Source: Candidatus Rokuibacteriota bacterium (lineage in GTDB: Bacteria > Methylomirabilota > Methylomirabilia > Rokubacteriales > CSP1-6). Taken from it: a DNA stretch of 64,000 nucleotides. The stretch covers positions 1-64,000 of the forward strand of contig QHTE01000058.1 in NCBI GenBank assembly GCA_003220685.1. The letters run 5' to 3'. Position 1 is the first letter of the stretch. Each line of letters opens with the position of its first letter. This document shows, piece by piece, positions 33,920 to 41,634 of the stretch. A program made the translations under genes and the position numbers. Under the pieces are notes generated by a model. That model was not told the DNA's origin. It did no database searches and worked only from the letters and a program-made list of their open reading frames with translations.

Positions 33920-35986
33920 ATGCGATATCTGGGGCAGCGAGCGATCGCAGTGCTGACCACGCTGGGCTTCTTGCTCTCGATAGTCTTGCCGGCCCACGCG
34001 GCCGACCCGGAGATCGATCGTCTCGTTCGAGGCCCGGTCGGCAAAGACTGGGTCACGAACGGCGGCAATCTGACCAACCAGCGGTATTCGACCTTGAAGC
34101 AAATCGACACCACCAACGTCGCCCAGCTCAAGGGCGCCTGGATGACCCGTCTCAAAGGCTCCGGCGCCGCCGGCAAGTATTCGTTCGAGGCCTCACCGCT
34201 CGTCAAGGACGGGATCATGTACGTCGTCACGGGCAACGACGACGTGTTCGCGCTCAACGCGAAGACCGGCGCGATCATCTGGGAATACTGGTCCGGTATC
34301 GACCAGAAGATCTCCACCGTGTGCTGCGGCTGGGTCAACCGCGGCCTCGCCATGGGCGAAGGGCTGCTCTTCTCGGGCCAGCTCGACGCAAACCTCGTGG
34401 CCCTCGACATGAAGACCGGCGAGGTGAAGTGGAAGACGCCGCTCGAGAAGTGGGAGAACGGCTACACGATCACGAGCGCGCCGCTCTACTACGACGGGAT
34501 CGTCTACAGCGGTCTCTCGGGCGGTGAGTTCGGCGTGCGCGGCCGGCTGACCGCGCTGGAGGCCAAGACCGGCGCCATCCTGTGGCGGGCGTACACGCTG
34601 CCCGCTCCCGGCGAGCGCGGCAGCGAGACCTGGCCGCCCGGCACCGATCACTCGATGCGGGGCGGCGCGACCATCTGGAACACGCCGGCCCTCGATCCCG
34701 ACCTCGGCCTCGTCTATTTCGCCACCGGCAACTGCGGCCCGGATTACGACGGGTCGATGCGCGAGGGCGACAACCTCTACTGCGCGTCGATCATGGCCGT
34801 GAAGGCGAAGACCGGTGAGTACGTCTGGCACTTCCAGCAGGTGCATCACGACATCTGGGACTACGACGCGGCCAGCCCGGTGGTCCTCTTCGACACCGTG
34901 ATCGATGGTAAGCCGCGCAAAGGCATCGCCGAGGCCGGCCGCACGGGCTGGGTGTACATCCTCGACCGCACGGACGGCAAGCCCCTGATCGGCATCGACG
35001 AGAAGCCGGTGCCCCAGGACCCGCGGCAGAAGACGGCCAAAACCCAGCCGATCCCGCGCGGCGACGCGGTCGTCCCGCAGTGCGCCGAGCTGCTGCCGGG
35101 CTACGAGAAGGCCGGCTGCATCTTCGAAACTTTCTGGGAGACGCCGGTGCTCATGCAGCCCTCGGGGATCGGCGGCACCAACTGGTCGCCGGTGCCGTAC
35201 AGCCCGGACACGGGCTACTTCTACGTGCCGGGCACCGTGCGTACGAGCGCGTTCACGCGCTTCGGCGACAAGTACGTGCTGGGGCTCCGTTACACCGGCG
35301 GCAGCCAGGCCGCACCGATCGGCTCGCCGATGTACGGCACCTTCACCGCGATCGACAGCACGACGAACAAGATCGCCTGGCAGCACAAGACGCCGTACCG
35401 GATCGGCGGCGGCGGCGGCTCCTCGGTCACCGCCGGCGGCCTCGTCTTCCGCGGCGAGCCTGACGGCAACTTCCTGGCGCTCGACGCCAAGACGGGGAAG
35501 GAGCTGTGGCGGTTCCAGACCGGCTTCGGCGCCGATGCGCCGCCCGTGATCTACGAGGTCGACGGCGAGCAGTACGTCGCGATCGCGACCGGCGGCAACC
35601 AGCTGCAGGGCAGCGCGTATGGCGACGCGGTGTGGGCCTTCTCGTTGAAGGGGCAGCTCGGTTCGCTGTGGCCGCCACCGCCCCCGCAAACCGTCGCCGG
35701 CCCCACCGGCCCGATCGTTGCCGGTGTCGACGCGGTCAAGGCGGGCGCGAACAACGTCGAGTACAGCTTCGCGCCGGCGCGCATCCGGATCAAGTCGGGC
35801 ACCACCGTGACCTTTACGAACGTCGGCGACCTGCCTCATTCCGCAACGTCGATGGACCGGGGCAAGTTCGACACGGGAGTCCTGGTCAAGGGCCAGTCGA
35901 AAGCCATCACCTTCGCGCAGCCCGGCAACTACTACTACATCTGCTTGCCCCATCCCTGGCAGTACGGCCAGGTCATCGTGGAATAG
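33920..35986 (+). CDS. PQQ alcohol dehydrogenase fused to a C-terminal cupredoxin
   Basis: 688 residues, exported (signal peptide ending LPAHA). Residues about 30-580 are a type-I quinoprotein propeller with C135-C136, E203 (GGEFGVRG), N271 (TGNCGPDYD, where others read NPAPW) and W313-D314-Y315-D316. After a Pro-rich linker (584-590) residues about 600-688 form a plastocyanin-like domain: H640 (DLPHSAT) and C675/H678 (YICLPHPW) are copper ligands. The usual axial Met is not seen; Q681 is the nearest candidate. PQQ enzymes more often carry cytochrome c here. The domain could take electrons directly from PQQ. GGGAGGAC lies before the ATG. Confidence 0.88.
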   Translation: MRYLGQRAIAVLTTLGFLLSIVLPAHAADPEIDRLVRGPVGKDWVTNGGNLTNQRYSTLKQIDTTNVAQLKGAWMTRLKGSGAAGKYSFEASPLVKDGIMYVVTGNDDVFALNAKTGAIIWEYWSGIDQKISTVCCGWVNRGLAMGEGLLFSGQLDANLVALDMKTGEVKWKTPLEKWENGYTITSAPLYYDGIVYSGLSGGEFGVRGRLTALEAKTGAILWRAYTLPAPGERGSETWPPGTDHSMRGGATIWNTPALDPDLGLVYFATGNCGPDYDGSMREGDNLYCASIMAVKAKTGEYVWHFQQVHHDIWDYDAASPVVLFDTVIDGKPRKGIAEAGRTGWVYILDRTDGKPLIGIDEKPVPQDPRQKTAKTQPIPRGDAVVPQCAELLPGYEKAGCIFETFWETPVLMQPSGIGGTNWSPVPYSPDTGYFYVPGTVRTSAFTRFGDKYVLGLRYTGGSQAAPIGSPMYGTFTAIDSTTNKIAWQHKTPYRIGGGGGSSVTAGGLVFRGEPDGNFLALDAKTGKELWRFQTGFGADAPPVIYEVDGEQYVAIATGGNQLQGSAYGDAVWAFSLKGQLGSLWPPPPPQTVAGPTGPIVAGVDAVKAGANNVEYSFAPARIRIKSGTTVTFTNVGDLPHSATSMDRGKFDTGVLVKGQSKAITFAQPGNYYYICLPHPWQYGQVIVE

Positions 35987-35996
35987 CAATGGCTGT

Positions 35997-36045
35997 GCGC
36001 GCTGCAGGCCGCCGCGGGGCTGGGGCCCCGCCGGCCGAGGCGCGC
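35997..36045 (+). repeat. 49-bp palindromic repeat, copy C
   Basis: Same element and orientation as at 20430 and 24979. It fills the gap between the cupredoxin-fusion gene and the next gene, ending two bases before the GTG at 36048, where a ribosome site would be expected. Confidence 0.85.
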
Positions 36046-36047
36046 CA

Positions 36048-37004
36048 GTGAGTGGCCTTGCGCGCCGGCTCCCGGCCGTCCTCTCCGGCGTGGTCGCGCT
36101 GGGATTTCTCGCCGTCTCCTTCGCCCCGCGCGACCGCCCGGCGGCCCAGCTCGCGCCGCCGGCGACGAGCGGGTTGCAGGTGCTGCTCACGACGTCCGAG
36201 CTCGTCGCCGGCCAGAACCGACTCGGCTTCGGCCTCCTGAAGGACGGAACGCTCCTCGCCGATGCGAGGGTCGTCGTGCGCGTCTATGCCATTGAGGGCG
36301 AGGACGCGCGGCTCATCGCCGAAGCGCCGGCTCGTTACCTCCGCCTTGAGGTCATCGAACAAGGCCAGCGGATCCACATCCATCCCGACGGCTCGCGGCA
36401 CGTGCACGGCGAGGCGACCGACGTGCAAGGCATCTACGTCGCGCAGCTCGTGTTCCCGCGTGCCGGCCCCTGGGGTCTTGAGGTCGTCGTGACGACACGC
36501 CACGACTCCGTCGAGTCTGCCCGACTACGCGTCGACGTCGTGGCGGCGTCTCGGGCGCCGATGGTCGGGGCGCCGGCGCCGCGCAGCCAGAACCTCATCG
36601 CCAGCGACGTGCGCGACCTGAAGCAGATCGATTCCAGCGACCCGCCGGACGCGCGGTTGCATCAGGCACGGATCGCGGACGCGATCACGCAGGGCAAGCC
36701 ACAGGTGATTGTCTTCGCGACGCCGAAGTACTGCACCAGCCGGGTGTGCGGTCCGGTCGTGGACGTCGTGCGGACGCTGATCCCGCGCTACGGCGATCGG
36801 GTGGCCTTCATCCACGAGGAGATCTGGGACAGCGGGTCCCTCCAGAAATTCTCTCCGACGGTGGAGGAGTGGAACCTCCGCTCCGAGCCCTGGATCTTCG
36901 TCGTGGACGGCAAAGGCATCGTCCGCGCCCGCTTCGAAGGTGTGACGACACGGGGCGAGCTCGAGGCAGCCCTCCAGCTCGTGCTCCGGCCGGGGCGGCG
37001 GTAG
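36048..37004 (+). CDS. Membrane-anchored protein with YtkA-like and thioredoxin-like domains
   Basis: 318 residues. N-terminal signal anchor (VLSGVVALGFLAVSF). Residues about 43-165 form a beta-sandwich like the YtkA/FixH group (LLTTSELVAGQNRLGFGLL) with a His-rich stretch IHIHPDGSRHVHG (109-121) that could bind copper. Residues about 205-316 are thioredoxin-like with a C229-x4-C234 motif (KYCTSRVCGPVVDVV), not the usual CxxC or the CxxxC of Sco. It follows the quinoprotein-cupredoxin gene, so a role in copper loading or redox maintenance is a reasonable inference. GTG start next to repeat copy C; no ribosome site, so coupling or a start further in cannot be excluded. Confidence 0.75.
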   Translation: MSGLARRLPAVLSGVVALGFLAVSFAPRDRPAAQLAPPATSGLQVLLTTSELVAGQNRLGFGLLKDGTLLADARVVVRVYAIEGEDARLIAEAPARYLRLEVIEQGQRIHIHPDGSRHVHGEATDVQGIYVAQLVFPRAGPWGLEVVVTTRHDSVESARLRVDVVAASRAPMVGAPAPRSQNLIASDVRDLKQIDSSDPPDARLHQARIADAITQGKPQVIVFATPKYCTSRVCGPVVDVVRTLIPRYGDRVAFIHEEIWDSGSLQKFSPTVEEWNLRSEPWIFVVDGKGIVRARFEGVTTRGELEAALQLVLRPGRR

Positions 37005-37036
37005 CGGCCATCCCGGTCGGCCGCGCTCGCCCGTCG

Positions 37037-37042
37037 TATACT
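37037..37042 (+). promoter_or_regulatory. -10 box of the gene at 37052
   Basis: TATACT nine bases before the ATG, no -35 match and no ribosome site. Fits the leaderless pattern seen elsewhere in the window. Confidence 0.4.
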
Positions 37043-37051
37043 CCGACGATC

Positions 37052-39061
37052 ATGATGGCGCGCTGGCTAGCCACCGCGCTGCTCGCACTGGCGCTCCTGC
37101 CATTCGCCGTCGTGCGACCCGCCGGGGCGACGGTGAGCCGCCTCACCGTCGAGTCGCGGCAGGACGTGCTCGGCGGGCGCGCCTTCGGGACTACGGGCGG
37201 CTACGAGAAGCTGGTCGGCACGGTCGAGCTCGCGCTCGATCCGGCCAATCCCGCCAATGCATCGATCGTCGACCTCGGGCGCGCGAAAAAGGACGCGAGC
37301 GGCCGGGTCCTCGCGTCGGCAAACTTCATGGTGTTGCGCCCGAAGGCGGTGCCCCGCGAGCGCGCGTTCGCGCTGCTGGAGGTCTCGAACCGCGGCGGCA
37401 AGGCAGCGTTGCCCTACTTCGCGCGCGCCGCGTGGACGGTAGACCCGGCAGCCGAGGCCGAGTTCGGCGATGCCCTTCCGCTGCGGCTCGGGCTCACGCT
37501 CATCTGGGTGGGCTGGCAGTTCGACGTCCCGATTCGCGAGGGCGCCATGCGGCTGGACGCGCCCGTCGCGACCGACGACGGCCGCCCGATCGAGGGCCTC
37601 GTGCGGTGCGACTGGACCGTGGACGAGCGCGCCGCGACCCTGCCGCTGGGCCACCGCAATCATCGGCCGTACGCCGTCGTCGATCCGCAGCACCCCGACA
37701 ACGTGCTGACCGAACGTGACGGCCGGCTCGCGGCCCGCCGTGTCGTGCCGCGGGACCAGTGGCGCTTCGTCGACGGAACGCGGATTGAGCGCGCGGGAGG
37801 GTTCGAGGCGGGCAAGATCTACGAGCTCGTCTATCGCGCACGTGATCCGGTCGTCGTCGGCATCGGTCTGGCCGCGGTGCGGGACATGATGTCGTACGCC
37901 AAGTACGACGCGTCCAGCCCGTTCCCGGTCCGCTGGGGCGTCGGCCTGGGCATCTCGCAGACCGGCCGGTTCCTGCGGCACTTCGTGTATCAAGGCTTCA
38001 ACACCGATGAAGCGCGGCGCCCGGTCTTCGACGGCCTCTTCGTGCACACGGCGGGCGCCGGCCGCGGCAGCTTCAACCACCGCTTCGCGCAACCGTCGCG
38101 CGACGCCCATCGGTTCTCGGCGTTCTTCTACCCGACCGACATCTTTCCGTTCAGCGGCCGCAGTCAGCGCGATCCGGAGACGGGGACGATCGACGGGCTC
38201 TTCGCCCGCGAGGCTCACGTGCCCAAGATCTTTTTCACCAACACGGGCTACGAGTACTGGGGCCGTGCCGCCGCGCTGATCCACGTGACGCCGAGCGCCG
38301 ACGCCGTCGTCGAGCCGCTCCCCAACGAGCGCATCTATCATCTCGCCGGCGGACAGCACTTCGTGGTGGATCCGCCGGCCATGGCCGAGCGGTTCGACGC
38401 CGTCGTGACGTATCGCGGAAGCCCGCTGGACTATCATCCGGCGCTACGATCTCTGTTGACACGACTGGTCGAGTGGGTGCGCGACGGACGCGAGCCGCCC
38501 CGCAGCGCCTACCCTCGTCTCGACAACGGCACGCTCGTCGCGGTCGATCGCGTGCGAGCTCCGGCGATTCCGGGCGTGGGATGGCCACGGGCCGCGCACG
38601 AAGCGTATCGCGTCGACTACGGGCCCCAGTGGGTGAATGGCATCATCACGCTCGAGCCGCCGCGGCTCGGCAAGCCGTTTCCCGTTCGCGTCCCCCAGGT
38701 GGACGCCGACGGCAACGAGCTGGGCGGCGTCCCGAGCCTGGAGCTCCTGGCTCCGCTCGCGACGTACACTCCTTGGAGCCTGCGTCAAGGCGCCGTCAAT
38801 CCGGGCGAGCTCGTGGACTTCTACGGAACCTTCATCCCGTTCGCGCGCGACCGCGCGGAGCGCGAGCGCCGCGGCGATCCGCGCGCGAGCGTGATCGAGC
38901 GCTACGGCGACCGAGCCCGTTACGTGGAGCTCGTCCGGCGGCAGGCCGAGACGCTCACGCGATCCGGCTTTCTCCTCGGCGAGGACGTGGCGCGCGTCGT
39001 CGAGCGAGCCGAGCGCGGCTGGACCTGGCTGATGCCGCCTCCCGCGGCATCGAGTCGATGA
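37052..39061 (+). CDS. Exported alpha/beta-hydrolase domain protein (Abhydrolase_10 type)
   Basis: 669 residues: signal peptide (LATALLALALLPFAVVRPAGA), then a long domain with VESRQDVLGGRAFGTTGGYEKL and a nucleophile elbow GLGISQTGRFLRHFVYQGFN in which S-Q-T-G-R replaces the usual GxSxG. That pattern and the later FFTNTGYEYWGRAAALIHV and HLAGGQHF (likely catalytic His) match the large alpha/beta hydrolase domain family with no well-defined substrate. ATG at 37052 or 37055. Located in the quinoprotein region; an esterase that releases alcohols for oxidation is possible but speculative. Confidence 0.75.
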   Translation: MMARWLATALLALALLPFAVVRPAGATVSRLTVESRQDVLGGRAFGTTGGYEKLVGTVELALDPANPANASIVDLGRAKKDASGRVLASANFMVLRPKAVPRERAFALLEVSNRGGKAALPYFARAAWTVDPAAEAEFGDALPLRLGLTLIWVGWQFDVPIREGAMRLDAPVATDDGRPIEGLVRCDWTVDERAATLPLGHRNHRPYAVVDPQHPDNVLTERDGRLAARRVVPRDQWRFVDGTRIERAGGFEAGKIYELVYRARDPVVVGIGLAAVRDMMSYAKYDASSPFPVRWGVGLGISQTGRFLRHFVYQGFNTDEARRPVFDGLFVHTAGAGRGSFNHRFAQPSRDAHRFSAFFYPTDIFPFSGRSQRDPETGTIDGLFAREAHVPKIFFTNTGYEYWGRAAALIHVTPSADAVVEPLPNERIYHLAGGQHFVVDPPAMAERFDAVVTYRGSPLDYHPALRSLLTRLVEWVRDGREPPRSAYPRLDNGTLVAVDRVRAPAIPGVGWPRAAHEAYRVDYGPQWVNGIITLEPPRLGKPFPVRVPQVDADGNELGGVPSLELLAPLATYTPWSLRQGAVNPGELVDFYGTFIPFARDRAERERRGDPRASVIERYGDRARYVELVRRQAETLTRSGFLLGEDVARVVERAERGWTWLMPPPAASSR

Positions 39062-39069
39062 CGCCGGGC

Positions 39070-39099
39070 TTGACATCGAGTGGATTTCGGAACGATTCT
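39070..39099 (+). promoter_or_regulatory. Possible promoter of the Rieske gene
   Basis: TTGACA (39070-39075), 18-base spacer, GATTCT (39094-39099). Perfect -35, weak -10. Start of transcription about ten bases before the ATG. Confidence 0.45.
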
Positions 39100-39115
39100 G
39101 CCGCGGGCGACCGTG

Positions 39116-39718
39116 ATGAGCGAGATGCCGCGACGACGCAGTGCGCCGGACCCGAAGCCCGGTCGGCGCGCCGTGCTGAGGCTGGCGGCAGGCATGGGAT
39201 TGGCGCTGCCGCTCGCCGGCCTGGTCGCCGCCCAGGACGACCCCCGCCGAAAGGCGCGACCGCAACCGAACGATCGACTCGTGTTCGCCCGCGGCGACCG
39301 CCAGGGGCAGCCCATCATGCTCGCAGACCTTCCGGCCGGCGGGCCGCTGCTCACTGCCTACCCGATGGACCCGACGGCCAAGGTGGTCCGCGACGATTCG
39401 CGGCTCAACCAGATCCTGCTCGTCCGTCTCGACCCCAGCCGACTCAACGGTGACACGCGCGAGCGCGCCGCGGACGGCGTCGTGGCCTATTCGGCCGTGT
39501 GCACGCACACCGGGTGTGACACCTGGGATTGGCAGCCGGAGTCGAGCACGATCAAGTGCCCGTGCCATTTCTCGGAGTTCGATCTCAAGGAGAGCGCGCG
39601 AGTCATGAACGGTCCAGCGCCGCGACGGCTGCCGGCCCTGCCGCTGAAGGTCGTCGATGGCGCGCTGGCGGTGGCGGGTGGCTTCGTCGGGCGTCCAGGT
39701 TTTGAGGCAGGCGGGTAG
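39116..39718 (+). CDS. Tat-exported Rieske iron-sulfur protein
   Basis: 200 residues. Twin-arginine signal PGRRAVLRLAAGMGLALPLAG, then a Rieske domain with C129-T-H131-T-G-C134 and C148-P-C150-H151-F-S, giving the Cys2His2 ligands of a 2Fe-2S cluster and the two disulfide cysteines of high-potential Rieske proteins. Export folded by Tat is normal for bc1-type Rieske proteins, but no cytochrome b gene is near. It directly precedes a quinoprotein gene, so it may be an electron acceptor in periplasmic alcohol oxidation. ATG at 39116 (GTG at 39113 possible). Confidence 0.85.
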   Translation: MSEMPRRRSAPDPKPGRRAVLRLAAGMGLALPLAGLVAAQDDPRRKARPQPNDRLVFARGDRQGQPIMLADLPAGGPLLTAYPMDPTAKVVRDDSRLNQILLVRLDPSRLNGDTRERAADGVVAYSAVCTHTGCDTWDWQPESSTIKCPCHFSEFDLKESARVMNGPAPRRLPALPLKVVDGALAVAGGFVGRPGFEAGG

Positions 39719-39773
39719 GACTCGAGGCGGCGCCGCGCAGCGCCGTCGTATGTCAACACGGGAGGCGAAGACG

Positions 39774-41501
39774 ATGTCGGCGAAAAAGCTAGCATCCCTG
39801 GGTTTCGTGATCCTGGTGGCGCTCGGACCCGCGATGCTCAACGCGCAGAGCACGGTGAGCTACACCTCGGTGACCGAGCAACGGCTCCTCAACCCGGAGC
39901 CCCAGAACTGGCTGATGTATCGGGGCAGCTTCAACGGTTGGGGATACAGTCCGCTCGATCAGGTCACTCCCGCCAACGTGAAGAAGCTCGTGCCGGTGTG
40001 GACCTTCTCCACGGGCGTCAACGAGGGTCATCAGTCTCCACCGATCGTCAACAACGGCGTGATGTTCGTGACGACTCCCCAGCAGCAGGTCATCGCGCTC
40101 AACGCCAAGACGGGCGATCTGATCTGGCGCTACAAGAAGGATTTGCCCGAGGACCTGCTCCAGCTGCATCCCACGAACCGGGGCGTGGCGCTGCTGGGCG
40201 ACCGCGTCTATATGGCCACGGTCGACGCTCACGTCATCGCCCTCGACGCGAGGACGGGCGCGGTCGTCTGGGACACGACGGTCGAAGACTACAAGAAGGG
40301 CTACTACTTCACCTTGGCGCCGCTCATCGCCAAGGGCAAGGTCATGGTCGGCACCTCGGGCGGCGAGCTCGGCATCCGCGGCTACATCGCCGCCCTCGAT
40401 GCTGCCGACGGTAAGCCTGCCTGGAAGACGTACACGATCCCCGGCCCGGGCGAGCCCGGGCACGACACCTGGCCCGGAGAGACGTGGAAGACGGGCGGCG
40501 TGTCGGTCTGGCTCACCGCGCACTACGATCCCGACCTCAACCTGAGCTTCTGGGGGACGGGCAACGCGGCACCGTGGATGGGCGACATGCGGCCGGGCGA
40601 CAACCTGTACTCCAGCTCCGTGCTGGCACTCGACGTCGACACCGGCAAGATCCGTGGCTATCACCAGTACCACTGGAACGATTCCTGGGACTGGGACGAG
40701 GTCTCCACGCCGCTCCTGATCGACTTTCCCAAGGACGGCCGCACCGTGAAGGGCCTGGTGCACCCGGGCCGCAACGGCTATCTCTGGCGGCTGGAGCGGC
40801 GCGCCGACGGCATCAAGTTCGTCGATGCGCGGCCGTTCGTGACCCAGGAGGTCTTCACCAAGCTCGATCCGGTGACCGGACGCCCGAGCTACAACGAGGA
40901 GCGCAAGCCGCGCGCGGGCGCTTCGGTGACTTTCTGCCCCGGGCTCTGGGGCGGCAAGGACTGGACGCCGGCGAGCTACAACCCGAAGACGAAGTACCTC
41001 TACATCCCGGCCAACGAGAATCTCTGCAGCACGCTGGTCGGGCAGGCGAAGCCCGATCCCTACGAGCCCGGCAAGCTCTACCTGGGCATCGACCGTCCGA
41101 AGACTACGATGAGCTGGCGCCAGGGCGCCAGCCACATCGGCGAGCTGCAAGCCTGGGATATGACAACCGGCCAGCGGGTGTGGACGCACAAGTTTCCCTT
41201 CCAGAACTGGGGGCCCATCCTCACGACCGGCGGCGGCCTCGTGTTCCTCGGCGGCACCAACGACCGTAACTTCTGGGCCTTCGACGCCAAGACCGGCGCC
41301 GAGCTCTGGAAGTTCAAGACCAACTCCGGGATCACCGGCGTGCCGAGCTCCTTCGCGATCGACGGCGTGCAGTACATCGCGGTGCAATCGGGCTGGGGCG
41401 TCGACGCGCAGAGAATGCAGGCGCGGCTCGACACGTTCCGCGGCACCAAAACCGAGGTGCCTCAGGGCGGAGTGATCTGGGTGTTCGCTCTCAAGGACTG
41501 A
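39774..41501 (+). CDS. Type-I PQQ alcohol dehydrogenase, lanthanide-motif paralogue 4
   Basis: 575 residues, exported (signal peptide ending PAMLNAQ). Landmarks: E198 (GGELGIRG), N264 (TGNAAPW) and W305-D306-W307-D308 (NDSWDWDEVS), the last Asp being the lanthanide-type ligand. As in paralogue 1 the vicinal Cys pair is missing (LHPTNRG at 131-137). GGGAGG precedes the ATG; two upstream in-frame ATGs are not supported by a ribosome site. It follows the Rieske gene by 55 bases, and a long stem-loop behind it ends the unit. Confidence 0.87.
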   Translation: MSAKKLASLGFVILVALGPAMLNAQSTVSYTSVTEQRLLNPEPQNWLMYRGSFNGWGYSPLDQVTPANVKKLVPVWTFSTGVNEGHQSPPIVNNGVMFVTTPQQQVIALNAKTGDLIWRYKKDLPEDLLQLHPTNRGVALLGDRVYMATVDAHVIALDARTGAVVWDTTVEDYKKGYYFTLAPLIAKGKVMVGTSGGELGIRGYIAALDAADGKPAWKTYTIPGPGEPGHDTWPGETWKTGGVSVWLTAHYDPDLNLSFWGTGNAAPWMGDMRPGDNLYSSSVLALDVDTGKIRGYHQYHWNDSWDWDEVSTPLLIDFPKDGRTVKGLVHPGRNGYLWRLERRADGIKFVDARPFVTQEVFTKLDPVTGRPSYNEERKPRAGASVTFCPGLWGGKDWTPASYNPKTKYLYIPANENLCSTLVGQAKPDPYEPGKLYLGIDRPKTTMSWRQGASHIGELQAWDMTTGQRVWTHKFPFQNWGPILTTGGGLVFLGGTNDRNFWAFDAKTGAELWKFKTNSGITGVPSSFAIDGVQYIAVQSGWGVDAQRMQARLDTFRGTKTEVPQGGVIWVFALKD

Positions 41502-41519
41502 AAGGAAGTCCGAACCAGC

Positions 41520-41562
41520 GACGCCGAGGGGCTGGCGATCACCTCGCCAGCCCTTCGGCGTC
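41520..41562 (+). terminator. Long stem-loop after the quinoprotein gene
   Basis: Nineteen-base stem with a single G-T pair and a 5-base loop, starting 18 bases after the stop codon and followed by TTGG. A very stable transcript end or terminator. Confidence 0.65.
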
Positions 41563-41619
41563 TTGGCGGGCTGCCGGGCGACCGGAGTCGCCAAGCGGTC
41601 ACGTCGACCCGACTTGAAG

Positions 41620-41625
41620 CATAAT
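41620..41625 (+). promoter_or_regulatory. -10 box of the monooxygenase cluster
   Basis: CATAAT (five of six) nine bases before the ATG at 41635; no ribosome site and no clear -35. Confidence 0.4.
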
Positions 41626-41634
41626 GACGGGCAC

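Noticed and set aside
34193-36190. Very long open frame opposite the quinoprotein-cupredoxin gene (others opposite 51127-53094 and 5853-7118)
   Set aside because: Mirror frames caused by high GC at third positions; low-complexity Arg/Gly/Pro/His/Asp-rich products without domains or ribosome sites.
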